Below the pieces are notes generated by a model. It was given only the letters and a program-made list of their open reading frames with translations, did no database searches and was not told the DNA's origin. DNA of 64,000 bases from assembly GCF_000013625.1 (NCBI RefSeq), contig NC_009659.1:3968001-4032000 (forward strand), written 5' to 3'. The stretch comes from Janthinobacterium sp. Marseille (GTDB lineage Bacteria > Pseudomonadota > Gammaproteobacteria > Burkholderiales > Burkholderiaceae_D). Of this stretch, positions 28,023-36,718 are shown one piece after another. The number at the start of each line of letters is the position of its first letter. The stretch's first letter is position 1. The translations under genes and the position numbers were made by a program.

Positions 28023-28637
28023 TCAGTCTATAAAACCAGTGCTTTGCAAACCCGTCAGTATCATATCGATCGCAATTGTCCCGATCAGCAATGCCGACAT
28101 ACGCCCGACCAGGTCGATATAGCGATCCGTCATCGCGGCATGCCGCTCCTTGAGCTTGTCGTGGGCCACCTTCATCGCCACCAGTATGCTGACGGTCAAT
28201 ATCAGGGTGCCAACGATCACCACCGCCGCACCACCCAAAGGCAGGCGCGTACCTATCACCACCGCGGCACTCACGGTACCGGGGCCTATCATGATAGGCA
28301 TGGCGATACTGCCAGCCATCGCGGTCGGGTTGTCACGCAGGCTTTCAATCGCGGCTGCACCGGAAAACACATAACGCAAACCAATCAGCAGGAAAACGAT
28401 ACCGCCAAAGATCTGGAAGGAGGCGAAACGGACCTGCAGATAATCGCGGAAGAAGGCTTCGCCGCCCCAGGCGAACAGCACAAAGACGCAGGCACTGATC
28501 ACGCTACCGCGAATCAGTACCCGCGCAAAGGTCGGCGTCGGCAACCCCCTAATCAGATCGAGCAAATAGATGCTCATCAGGAAGGGGTTGAACAAGGCAA
28601 AGAACAGCGCAAAAGAACGCAGGTAAGCTTCTTCCAT
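28023..28637 (-). CDS. MarC family (UPF0056) membrane protein
   Basis: 204 residues, six transmembrane helices. Family marks: FFALFNPF near the N-terminus and IAMPIMIGPGTVSAAVVIG near the middle. The substrate and role are undefined; an early link to antibiotic resistance was withdrawn. AAGGA precedes the ATG. It sits 29 bp downstream of ectD on the same strand and may be read through from the ectoine operon. Confidence 0.88.
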   Translation of the reverse strand: MEEAYLRSFALFFALFNPFLMSIYLLDLIRGLPTPTFARVLIRGSVISACVFVLFAWGGEAFFRDYLQVRFASFQIFGGIVFLLIGLRYVFSGAAAIESLRDNPTAMAGSIAMPIMIGPGTVSAAVVIGTRLPLGGAAVVIVGTLILTVSILVAMKVAHDKLKERHAAMTDRYIDLVGRMSALLIGTIAIDMILTGLQSTGFID

Positions 28638-28666
28638 AAGTCCTTTTTGTTAGTCGGCTACGCTAC

Positions 28667-29581
28667 TCAGCCTATCTGCAGCGCTTCCGGCTTGAGTGCA
28701 GCGATGCCCTCACGCGCTGCAACGAATTCGGGACGCGGCGGCAGGCCGCCTTTCGGTGCGTCCAGCTGGTTGGCAATACTGTTATAGACAAAGAAGACAT
28801 TGCTGCGCGGATAAGGCGTGATATTGCCATTCGAGCCGTGCATGGTATTGCAGTCGAAAAAGACCACTGAACCCGCCTTGCCCGCACATGACGTGATACC
28901 GCCCATATCAGCCAGGTAGCGCAACAGGATGGGATCCGGCACACCGACTTCCTGCTTCTTCAGCGACTTCTTGTAGTTTTCATCCGGCGTCTCACCCATG
29001 CAGGAAACATAGTGATGATGCGAACCCGGGATCAGCATCAGGGGACCGTTGCATTCACTGTTATCCGTCAACAGGATGGAACAGCTCAAGGCACGCATCG
29101 CCGGCATGCCGTCTTCGCTATGCCAGGTTTCAAAATCCGAATGCCAGTAAAACTCTTTACCGGTAAAGCCGGGCTTGTAATTGATGCGCGACTGGTGGAT
29201 ATACACTTCGCTGCCCAGGATCTCACGTGCCACATTCAGCACACGCGGATCGCGTACCAGGTTGGCGAAGATATCGTTCAGGCGATGCACATTGAAGATG
29301 GAACGCACTTCACCACTGCCGGGCTCCGCAATCACTTCCTTGCGGTCAGCGTGCGTGAAATCTTCACGCATGGTTTGCATCGCATCGAACAGATAGGACA
29401 CTTCTTCCCGGCTGAACAATTCCGGCATCAGCAGGAAACCATTTTTTTCATACGATGCACGCTGCGCGGCATCCAGCGATGCCTTGCGCTTGCTGTCATG
29501 TTCATAAACCACCGGGTCCTGGCGCGCCAGGATGCCGGCATTGTTTTGCGTACGTGTCGGGTAAGCATCTTGCGATAGCAT
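28667..29581 (-). CDS. ectD: Ectoine hydroxylase
   Basis: 304 residues from ATG 29581, 9 nt after AGGAG; another ATG two codons upstream sits too near that site. A non-heme Fe(II)/2-oxoglutarate dioxygenase of the PhyH family: the EctD signature FYWHSDFETWHSEDGMP holds the HxD iron ligands, the distal His is in FDCNTMHGSNGNI, and SRINYKPGFTG binds substrate. It converts ectoine to 5-hydroxyectoine. Length equals the family norm. It lies 13 bp after ectC. Confidence 0.96.
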   Translation of the reverse strand: MLSQDAYPTRTQNNAGILARQDPVVYEHDSKRKASLDAAQRASYEKNGFLLMPELFSREEVSYLFDAMQTMREDFTHADRKEVIAEPGSGEVRSIFNVHRLNDIFANLVRDPRVLNVAREILGSEVYIHQSRINYKPGFTGKEFYWHSDFETWHSEDGMPAMRALSCSILLTDNSECNGPLMLIPGSHHHYVSCMGETPDENYKKSLKKQEVGVPDPILLRYLADMGGITSCAGKAGSVVFFDCNTMHGSNGNITPYPRSNVFFVYNSIANQLDAPKGGLPPRPEFVAAREGIAALKPEALQIG

Positions 29582-29594
29582 GATCATCTTCTCC

Positions 29595-30032
29595 TCAACT
29601 TTCTGCCGTGGCTTTTTCAGCTTCGGCGGTGGCAACATCGCCGACCGGCTCGGGTACCAATTGGTAGACACCGTTTTCATCATGTGTCTCCGTGCCTGCC
29701 AGCGGCGGATTGAAAGTGCAGATCAGATGCAAATCTGTTTCTGCACGCAACCAATGTTCGTCGTGTTTGTTCAGCGCATACAAAGTACCCGGCTCGATGC
29801 GGAAGGTTTCCCCGGAAGGAATCAGTTCAACCGAACCGACACCTTCCACGCAGTACACGCCTTCCAGGTGGTGCTGGTACCAGATATGTGTTTGCGTCCC
29901 GGCGTAGATCACCGTGTGATGCATCGAAAAACCCATGCCATCCTCGCGCAACAAGAGACGACGGCTGGCCCAAGTCTTGGCTTTCACATCGCGGCTGGTA
30001 TCGAGTATGTCTTTCAGTCTGCGTACGATCAT
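29595..30032 (-). CDS. ectC: L-ectoine synthase
   Basis: 145 residues, cupin fold. MIVRRLKDILDTSRDVKAKTWASRRLLLREDGMGFSMHHTVIYAG, the metal-binding WYQHHLEGVYCVEG and LNKHDEHWLRA are diagnostic. It cyclises N-gamma-acetyl-diaminobutyrate to ectoine. Its start overlaps the ectB stop by 4 nt. The C-terminal 20 residues are Ala/Glu-rich and longer than in most EctC. Confidence 0.97.
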   Translation of the reverse strand: MIVRRLKDILDTSRDVKAKTWASRRLLLREDGMGFSMHHTVIYAGTQTHIWYQHHLEGVYCVEGVGSVELIPSGETFRIEPGTLYALNKHDEHWLRAETDLHLICTFNPPLAGTETHDENGVYQLVPEPVGDVATAEAEKATAES

Positions 30033-31324
30033 GCGGTCACCTCTTTATTCGATTCGACGTTGTCTTTGACTTTTTCATCGACCGCTTCCGCCACCGCATG
30101 TTCGAGGATATCGAGACCGGCCAGCAGGGTTTCCTGCTCAATCGTGAGTGGCATCAGTAATTTGACCACTTCATCTTCACCGCCCGAGGTTTCGATGATC
30201 AAACCGTTCTGGAAGGCGATGCTGGTGATGCGATCGGCCAGCGCCGGATCGGCACAGGCGATTCCTTGCATCATGCCGCGGCCGCGGCGCGTGAGTTGCG
30301 CATCCGGATAGCTAGCCACCAGCTTGTCGAGGAAGGCTTCAATAACCAGTGATTTCTTTTGGATCGCCATCTGGAAGCGGTTATCGCCCCAGTAGTGTTG
30401 CAAGGCTGCGGTCGCGGTAACGAAGGCCAGGTTATTGCCGCGGAAGGTGCCGTTATGCTGGCCCGGCTTCCATACGTCCAGCTGGGGTTTCATCAGCAAG
30501 ACCGCCATCGGCAGGCCGAACCCGGACAGCGATTTCGACAGCGTGATGATGTCCGGCTTGATGCCGGCCGGTTCAAAGCTGAAGAAGGTGCCGGTACGGC
30601 CGCAACCCGCCTGGATGTCATCGACGATGAGGAGGATTTCATGGCGCTGGCACAGCTGTTCGAGCTTCTTCAGCCAGTTCAGGCCGGCGACATTCAAGCC
30701 ACCCTCGCCTTGTACACACTCGACGATGATAGCGGCCGGCAAATCGACACCGCTGCTCGGATCGACAATCAGTTTGTCCAGCATCGCGATCGTGTCGATA
30801 TTCATGCCGAAGTAGCCGGAATACGGCGCACGATGTACGTCATTCAGCGACACACCGGCCGCATCGCGGAATTTGCGATTACCGGTCAGTGCCAACGAAC
30901 CCAGCGATACGCCATGGAAGCCATTGGTAAACGAAATCACCATCTGGCGACCGGTGACGTTACGCGCCAGCTTGATTGCGGCTTCCACCGCATTGGTACC
31001 GGTCGGGCCGGTGAACTGGATTTTGTACTGCATCTTGCGCGGCAGCAGTACATGGCTCTCGAAGGTTTGCAGGAAGGTTTTCTTGGCGCTGGTCGCCATA
31101 TCGAGACCATGGACGATGCCGTCTTCCGACAAGTAATCGATGACCGCCTGCTTCATGGTCGGATTGTTATGGCCGTAGTTCAGCGTGCCGGCACCGGCCA
31201 GGAAGTCGATATAGCTACGACCGCCTTCGTCGGTAAGCACCGCATTTTGCGCTTTCGCAAATACGGTTGGGAATGAACGGATGTAACCGCGAACTTCTGA
31301 TTCAAGTCGATTGAATATACGCAT
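30029..31324 (-). CDS. ectB: Diaminobutyrate-2-oxoglutarate aminotransferase
   Basis: 431 residues from ATG 31324 (7 nt after AGGAG; ATG 31327 is also possible). Class III aminotransferase: FTGPTGTNAVEAAIKLAR, the PLP-Asp in LLIVDDIQAGCGRTG and the Schiff-base lysine in DIITLSKSLSGFGLPMA. MRIFNRLESEVRGYIRSFPTVF is the EctB start. It makes L-2,4-diaminobutyrate from aspartate semialdehyde. Confidence 0.97.
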   Translation of the reverse strand: MRIFNRLESEVRGYIRSFPTVFAKAQNAVLTDEGGRSYIDFLAGAGTLNYGHNNPTMKQAVIDYLSEDGIVHGLDMATSAKKTFLQTFESHVLLPRKMQYKIQFTGPTGTNAVEAAIKLARNVTGRQMVISFTNGFHGVSLGSLALTGNRKFRDAAGVSLNDVHRAPYSGYFGMNIDTIAMLDKLIVDPSSGVDLPAAIIVECVQGEGGLNVAGLNWLKKLEQLCQRHEILLIVDDIQAGCGRTGTFFSFEPAGIKPDIITLSKSLSGFGLPMAVLLMKPQLDVWKPGQHNGTFRGNNLAFVTATAALQHYWGDNRFQMAIQKKSLVIEAFLDKLVASYPDAQLTRRGRGMMQGIACADPALADRITSIAFQNGLIIETSGGEDEVVKLLMPLTIEQETLLAGLDILEHAVAEAVDEKVKDNVESNKEVTA

Positions 31325-31372
31325 CATGTTTCTCCTGATGGTGGATGAGTGAAGTGATTCGGGGCAACGCAA

Positions 31373-31894
31373 TTAAGCTGCGCGCAAACCCGGACCAAAT
31401 TGATACAGCCATTCTTCTTCGTGCTGGCCCGCGCCAAATTCGCTGGCAGCCAGATACGGCTGTGCCTGTATGTCGACACCGTGCCGCCGGGCATAGCTTT
31501 CGAATAGTTTGCGTGAGCCGATATTGCTGGGGCTGATGGTGGTTTCAATTTTTTGAAACCGGTAGGTAGCAGCACAACGTGCTACCAGTTGATCGAGCAT
31601 GCGGGAGGCGATTTGATGACCTTGCATGTCTGGTGCAACTGCGACCTGCCAGATAAACAGCGTGTCCGGCTTGGCGGGTGGAATGTAGGCGGTGATCGCA
31701 CCTGCCAGTTGATTTTCTGCTGTTGCCACAACACAGGTCGCGGCATGGTGTTCGCACAGCAGGATGTAGGCGTAGCGGGAATTCAGATCCAGTGGAGGAC
31801 AACGCTCTATCAAGTCATGCAGAGCTGCTCCATCACTACGTTCGGGCGGGCGCAGCACGATGTAATCGGCTGCGCTGGCTACTTGTGTGTTCAT
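31373..31894 (-). CDS. ectA: Diaminobutyrate acetyltransferase
   Basis: 173 residues from ATG 31894 with AGGAG 6 nt upstream. GNAT fold with LRPPERSDGAALHDLIERCPPLDLNSRYAYILL, the EctA signature, and acetyl-CoA site VAVAPDMQGHQIASRML. First structural gene of the ectABCD operon. No aspartokinase (ask_ect) gene and no ectoine transporter are linked. Confidence 0.96.
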   Translation of the reverse strand: MNTQVASAADYIVLRPPERSDGAALHDLIERCPPLDLNSRYAYILLCEHHAATCVVATAENQLAGAITAYIPPAKPDTLFIWQVAVAPDMQGHQIASRMLDQLVARCAATYRFQKIETTISPSNIGSRKLFESYARRHGVDIQAQPYLAASEFGAGQHEEEWLYQFGPGLRAA

Positions 31895-31928
31895 GCTTTC
31901 TCCTTTTTCGAGAAAAGCGATCCCCACA

Positions 31929-31940
31929 GCCAAGATTGGC
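31929..31940. promoter_or_regulatory. Inverted repeat upstream of ectA, possible EctR operator
   Basis: GCCAA-GA-TTGGC lies 35-46 bp before the ectA start codon in the 121-bp ectR-ectA gap. It is short; binding by the MarR-type regulator is inferred from position only. Confidence 0.3.
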
Positions 31941-32015
31941 CATAGTTACACTCGTCAGTTAAGGGAGATCAGGTTTGCGCGCGGAGTTTGCGATCAGTAC
32001 TTCGCAAGCGTCCTG

Positions 32016-32486
32016 CTACACAGGTTCTGCAGGTATTTTGGCTTCCAGCAAAGAGGCAAATTGTTCCAGCGTGACGATCAGGGCCTGGCGGTCGGTTTCG
32101 GGTAAAGCGCCCAGAAGGCTGTCGAAACCATTCGGTAAAGCCGACGGTGCGTTGGCGAGGACCTGTTGGCCCGCCTCGGTCACGGCGACAAATACATTGC
32201 GGCGATCACGCGTATCGCGCTCACGCTGCACCAAGCCTTTTTCTTCCAGCCGGTCGACAATGCCGACCACGGTACTAGGACTGAGTTGAATGGCACGCCC
32301 GATGGATCTGAGCGTACTAGGCCCTAATTCTGCAATTGCAAGAAGTGCCACAAGTTGTGGCGATGTGATGTTATGAGTGACTGCCAGGCGCTTTGAATGG
32401 TGCTCCACGCATTGCGCAATGCGACGAACGCTTTGCAAGATGCGAATCGAATCATTGACGGTAACAAGTTTGGCGATGTCATTCAT
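32016..32486 (-). CDS. ectR: MarR family regulator of ectoine genes (EctR-like)
   Basis: 156 residues. Winged helix with SPQLVALLAIAELGPSTLRSIGRAIQLSPSTVVGIVDRLEEKGLVQRERDTRDRRNVFVAVTEAG, the MarR recognition helix and wing. It sits directly upstream of ectA in the same direction, as ectR does in halophilic and methylotrophic bacteria, where it represses ect at low salinity. The gene symbol follows from context. Confidence 0.88.
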   Translation of the reverse strand: MNDIAKLVTVNDSIRILQSVRRIAQCVEHHSKRLAVTHNITSPQLVALLAIAELGPSTLRSIGRAIQLSPSTVVGIVDRLEEKGLVQRERDTRDRRNVFVAVTEAGQQVLANAPSALPNGFDSLLGALPETDRQALIVTLEQFASLLEAKIPAEPV

Positions 32487-32656
32487 GACCGCGAGTGTAG
32501 CGACACTTTTTCATTCTGTCGCGCAGCATCACGATAACCTCACATTTTCCTGTTTTTGATATCCCGGTTGCTTGATTAACAAGCCGTTATCTTACCCGCC
32601 AGATCAGTTGATGTCAAATCATTCGTATACGAACAATATTGATAGGAATCATTATT

Positions 32657-33115
32657 TCAGCGCAGCATTTCTATATGCGGAATGCCGTCTTCCATATAAA
32701 TGTCGGAAACCGGACGAAAGCCGAAGGAACCGTAAAAGCCTTGCAAATGCTCTTGTGCCGAGATGCGGATCGTGCTGCCCGGATATAGTTGGGCAACACG
32801 TCGCAAGCCTTCAGTCATCAGCAGCTTGCCTGCTCCCAGACCGCGCACCGACTGTATCGTTAGCACTCGCCCGAGCGCGGCCTCGGCGTATTTATCGCCC
32901 GGCGCAAAGCAGCGCAGGTAGGCCTGCAACTGAGGTTTACCGTTCACTTCGGCCCAGCCCAGCAAATGATGTGCACGCTGATCGGCGCCATCAATATCCG
33001 GATACAGGCATTGCTGCTCGAGGACAAAGACATCCTGCCGTGCCTGCAACACCGCATACCAGTCGGCTCCGGCCAGTTGCTCGAATGTGGCCCACTGCCA
33101 CTGCAGGGCCGCCAT
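32657..33115 (-). CDS. elaA: ElaA family GNAT acetyltransferase
   Basis: 152 residues from ATG 33115. VLQARQDVFVLEQQCLYPDIDGAD is the ElaA start region, GRVLTIQSVRGLGAGKLLM the acetyl-CoA site, and FYGSFGFRPVSDIYMEDGIPHIEM the conserved end. Substrate unknown. The start codon overlaps the stop of the upstream gene as TAATG, suggesting translational coupling. Confidence 0.9.
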   Translation of the reverse strand: MAALQWQWATFEQLAGADWYAVLQARQDVFVLEQQCLYPDIDGADQRAHHLLGWAEVNGKPQLQAYLRCFAPGDKYAEAALGRVLTIQSVRGLGAGKLLMTEGLRRVAQLYPGSTIRISAQEHLQGFYGSFGFRPVSDIYMEDGIPHIEMLR

Positions 33116-33519
33116 TATTTTTCGCAACCTTCCATGCCGCAAGCCTGCAGTTTCAGGTCTTCCGTACGTTGCACCGTATGACGTTCGAGGCAGGAGTAAT
33201 GCAGTAGCGGCCAGATCGAACCCGACTCTTCACGCAAACCGGTATTGGCCAGGCAATCCTTGTCGCGGAAGCTGATCCATGCACGTTGCGCATCGCGCAA
33301 ACGCTGCTTGCCGACTGCCTCCTGCTGTACCATCAGTTTCTTGTATTGCTGGTTGAGCGCCTTGTCAGCCGTGGTGTAACGATGGCTGGCGCACATATTC
33401 ATCGTGAGCTGGTTCTTGTCGCAATCCTTCAGCGCTTCCTGCAGCAGCGCCTGGTCTTGCGCGAAGACATTGCCGCCGGCGATCAGCAGTATGCCGGCGA
33501 GTAAATGAGGCATTTTCAT
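33115..33519 (-). CDS. LprI-like (DUF1311) secreted protein
   Basis: 134 residues from ATG 33519. A signal peptide (MKMPHLLAGILLIAGGNVFA) is followed by the DUF1311/LprI pattern: four to six cysteines (DCDKNQLTMNMCASHRY, DKDCLANTG, YSCLERHTVQR) and ADKALNQQYKKLM. LprI of Mycobacterium inhibits lysozyme; the role here is not proven. The start overlaps the DUF2164 stop (ATGA) and the stop overlaps elaA (TAATG). Confidence 0.85.
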   Translation of the reverse strand: MKMPHLLAGILLIAGGNVFAQDQALLQEALKDCDKNQLTMNMCASHRYTTADKALNQQYKKLMVQQEAVGKQRLRDAQRAWISFRDKDCLANTGLREESGSIWPLLHYSCLERHTVQRTEDLKLQACGMEGCEK

Positions 33520-33767
33520 TTCTTGCTCCAGTAGCCGAATTCGGCTTCGTAACAACTGACGTCCAGTTCCGCGACCTTGTCCTGCATTGCCGACTGGGCA
33601 TCGGCAATCGCCTGATTGTAAATGCAAGGCCCCAATTCCCGCACGCAATAGTCGAGCAAGAGTTTGGCTTTCAGGTCGCCTATGCTTTCATCCATATTCA
33701 CATCAAAGTAGCGCTGGATGGAACCAATCAGGCGCTCTTCTACTTCGGGGCTGAGTTTGATAGTCAT
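33516..33767 (-). CDS. DUF2164 family protein
   Basis: 83 residues. KLSPEVEERLIGSIQRYFDVNMDESIGDLKAKLLLDYCVRELGPCIYNQAIADAQ matches DUF2164 throughout. Small, acidic, cytoplasmic, unknown function. First of three tightly overlapping genes; it lies 21 bp downstream of priA and may belong to its transcript. Confidence 0.88.
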   Translation of the reverse strand: MTIKLSPEVEERLIGSIQRYFDVNMDESIGDLKAKLLLDYCVRELGPCIYNQAIADAQSAMQDKVAELDVSCYEAEFGYWSKK

Positions 33768-33788
33768 CTTGCTGCCTGCCTGTATAAG

Positions 33789-35840
33789 TTAAATATCGAC
33801 CGGATCAACTTCAAGTGACCAACGCACCCGCGTCTTCATCTCGCGCAAGGCGGCGATCCAGATTTTCAGGAAAGCCTGCAAGGCCGGACGCGACGTACAT
33901 TCGACCAGCAATTGCGCGCGGTCTACATTCGCCACGCGGGTCATCGTCATCGGGATCGGGTCATTCATTGTGATGCCCGGATAATCGACACATGCAATCG
34001 CGTCATGCAGGAAGTCCAATGCGATCTTGATTTCCTTCGCTTCGGCGCGCAATAAAGCCTGGTATATGAAAGGCGGGAAATGTGCCTGCTGCCGCTCTTC
34101 CAGCAGTTCCGTTGCGAAGGTGTCGTAGTCATGCGTGCGCACCGCTGCGTACAAGGGATGCTGCGGATAACGTGTCTGGATCAGCACCTCGCTCGCACTG
34201 CCACCTTCTTTTTGTGCGACCCGGCCGGCACGTCCTGCCACCTGCATCAATTGCGCAAACAGGCGTTCGCTGGCGCGGTAATCATGTGAAAACAATGCAG
34301 TGTCCGGGTTCAGCACACCGACCAGCGTCAGGTTCTGGAAGTCATGTCCCTTCGCTACCATTTGCGTGCCGATCAGGATATCGACTTCTCCCCTGTGCAC
34401 GGTATCGAAGGCTTCCTGCGCACTGCCCTTGCGTCGCGTTGAATCGGCATCGATACGCATGATGCGGGCTTCCGGAAAAATCAATTGCAGGCTTTCTTCC
34501 ACCCGTTGCGTGCCGCGGCCCAAAGGCTGCAAGTCGACGTTACCGCAGGTGGGGCAGGATTTGGGTATCCGTTGTTCAAAGCCGCAATGATGGCAGCGCA
34601 GGCGCTTGTCCAGTTTATGCAATACCAGGAAGGCGCTGCAACGCGTGCAATTACTGATCCAGCCGCAGGAATCACAGGCAATCACCGGCGCATAACCGCG
34701 GCGGTTCAGGAACAGCAAGGATTGCTCGCCGCGCTCCATGCGCAATTTCAACGCAGCAATCAGTGTCGCGCTGATCCCTTCTGTCATTTGTTCGCGCGGC
34801 GCCTTGCGCTCCAGGTCAATCAGGCCGACTTTGGGTAAAACGGCATCCTTGACCGCCCGTTCGCGCAATTCCAGTTTGCGGTAGCGACCGGATTGCGCGT
34901 GATGCCAGGTTTCCAGCGATGGAGTGGCGGAACCCAGCACGATCGGAATACTTAATTGATGCGCACGCCAGACAGCCAGGTCACGTGCCGAATAGCGCAA
35001 ACCCTCTTGCTGCTTATAAGAAGGATCATGTTCTTCATCGACGATGATCAGTTTCAGCTGCGGCAGTGAAGACAGGATCGCCAGGCGCGTACCCAATATG
35101 ATGCGCGCCTGCCCCAGGTGCGCAGCCAGCCAGTGCGTCATGCGCTCGCCCTCGGCCAGCCCGCTATGCAGGGTGGCGACCATGACGCCGGGGAAACGCG
35201 CACGCACATTCGCTTCCAGTTGCGGCGTCAGGTTGATTTCCGGCACCAAGATCAGGATTTGCGCAGGGTTATCATCTTCCTTGCTATGCGCCAGGATCTG
35301 CGCTGCGGCCTGCAGGTAGACCTCGGTCTTGCCACTGCCGGTGACGCCATACAATAAGGTCGGTGCGAAACCGCTGGCTGTTGCAATGGCATCGGCGGCT
35401 TGCTGTTGCGCCTCGTTCAGTTGCGGCATTGCGATCGGGGTCGCATCGTGCACGGCATCCAGCTTGCCCAGTTTCTTGACCGCCTTATCCAGCGAAGTCG
35501 TTTTCAGTGCACGCAGGTTTTTCGGCAAGCCCGGAATCGCCACCTCGCCCAAAGGACGCTGGTAATAATCGGCCGCGAATGCGCACAGCGCAATCCATTC
35601 GGCTGACAGCGGCGCCAGTTGCGTACGTACTGCGATGGCCGCCTTGAGTTTATCCAGAGGCACATCCGTCGTGTCATGGACCGCCACCACCAGGCCGACC
35701 ACCTCGCGCCGGCCGAAAGGTACCAGGGCCAGTTGTCCCGGCAGGGGGCGGGTCGGCTCGGCTTCGGTCAAGACCCATACATAGTCGAAACAGAAATCCA
35801 GCGGTGTGTCGAGGGCGACTTTAAGGATGCAGTGTTCCAC
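33789..35840 (-). CDS. priA: Primosomal protein N' (PriA helicase)
   Basis: 683 residues from GTG 35840. The N-terminal DNA-binding part is followed by the helicase core with YGVTGSGKTEVY (Walker A, near 163), DEEHDPSYKQQ (motif II), GSATPSLE (III), and VAGRAGR (VI). Between the lobes, eight cysteines in CDSCGWISNCTRCSAFLVLHK ... CHHCG ... CPTCGN bind two zinc ions. It reloads the replisome at stalled forks. The DnaA-box array lies directly upstream in its promoter region. Confidence 0.96.
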   Translation of the reverse strand: MEHCILKVALDTPLDFCFDYVWVLTEAEPTRPLPGQLALVPFGRREVVGLVVAVHDTTDVPLDKLKAAIAVRTQLAPLSAEWIALCAFAADYYQRPLGEVAIPGLPKNLRALKTTSLDKAVKKLGKLDAVHDATPIAMPQLNEAQQQAADAIATASGFAPTLLYGVTGSGKTEVYLQAAAQILAHSKEDDNPAQILILVPEINLTPQLEANVRARFPGVMVATLHSGLAEGERMTHWLAAHLGQARIILGTRLAILSSLPQLKLIIVDEEHDPSYKQQEGLRYSARDLAVWRAHQLSIPIVLGSATPSLETWHHAQSGRYRKLELRERAVKDAVLPKVGLIDLERKAPREQMTEGISATLIAALKLRMERGEQSLLFLNRRGYAPVIACDSCGWISNCTRCSAFLVLHKLDKRLRCHHCGFEQRIPKSCPTCGNVDLQPLGRGTQRVEESLQLIFPEARIMRIDADSTRRKGSAQEAFDTVHRGEVDILIGTQMVAKGHDFQNLTLVGVLNPDTALFSHDYRASERLFAQLMQVAGRAGRVAQKEGGSASEVLIQTRYPQHPLYAAVRTHDYDTFATELLEERQQAHFPPFIYQALLRAEAKEIKIALDFLHDAIACVDYPGITMNDPIPMTMTRVANVDRAQLLVECTSRPALQAFLKIWIAALREMKTRVRWSLEVDPVDI

Positions 35841-35870
35841 GGAGTTAATGTGTTACCTGAGAAAATGGTC

Positions 35871-35935
35871 TAACTACCGGTTTCATAAGCGCTTTTTTAA
35901 CTATCCACAGCTGCTGTGGATAACTTTGTGGATAA
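35871..35935 (+). repeat. DnaA-box repeat head, unit 1
   Basis: AACTACCGGTTTCATAAGCG, then a T-run, CTATCCACA (35901-35909), and TGTGGATAA at 35915-35923 and 35927-35935. The first two boxes are inverted around 5 nt and can form a hairpin. Confidence 0.85.
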
Positions 35936-36269
35936 GGGCCTCTTGACAGGCGGAGAGGCCAGTACTGATGCGGCTTCCAATAGATTGCCTAAAAGCGAAG
36001 CATAAATAAAACTTTTTATAATCAATGACTTACAAATAGATGCTTTTTACTATGAATAAAAGTACTAAATAAATGATGTTGCTATGCACAAGCATATTTT
36101 TGTGAATAAGTTTGCTAGCGGCACGCCAAACGCGATCTTTTTCGCCCCATTTTTGACGGCCGGAGCGGCTGAAAGACAGCTTGGATATCTCCGCCATAAA
36201 GTGGCATTTAAGATGTCGGATTTTATTGCATCTGCACAGGAACTTCATGTGCAGCTTCAGAAAATTCTG

Positions 36270-36334
36270 TAACTCGCGGTTTCATAAACGATTTTCAAAA
36301 GTATCCACAAGCCTGTGGATAACTTTGTGAATAA
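36270..36334 (+). repeat. DnaA-box repeat head, unit 2
   Basis: AACTCGCGGTTTCATAAACG, then GTATCCACA (36301-36309), TGTGGATAA (36314-36322) and TGTGAATAA (36326-36334). Unit spacing to head 1 is 399 bp. Confidence 0.85.
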
Positions 36335-36653
36335 ACGTACGCATTCAGCCACATCCACACAGCGTTCCCCGACAAGCCCTGGCACCCTTATTTTCGCCTC
36401 GAAATTAAATCCTTTAAAATCAAAAGGATAGAGACAGCTAGCCCGTGAGTGATAAAAACCAAATAGCAGCCATTCTCGTTACCGGCATGCACTGTTTTGT
36501 GAATAAGCTAGGAAAATTTTTGCTGGAAAATAGCGAAAAATCCAGGCGGCGCTCATTTTGCACTTCTTCGAAGCAGAACTTTCTTTCTTGAAACTTCTCG
36601 GGTTTGTACTAAATCACCGAATCAAACCTCATGTGAAATATCAACAAGTGCGC

Positions 36654-36718
36654 TAACTCCCCGTTTCTTAAGCGCTTTTTTTTCTATCCACAAATCCTGT
36701 GGATAACTTTGTGGATAA
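36654..36718 (+). repeat. DnaA-box repeat head, unit 3
   Basis: AACTCCCCGTTTCTTAAGCG, then CTATCCACA (36684-36692) and TGTGGATAA at 36698-36706 and 36710-36718. Spacing to head 2 is 384 bp. The 50 bp after this head align with those after head 1 (ATGCGG.TT.CAATA.A.TGCC). Confidence 0.85.

Noticed and set aside
36030..36272. Two small open frames (one per strand) inside the DnaA-box array
   Set aside because: Low-complexity, AT-rich, no ribosome sites, and they overlap the repeat structure.
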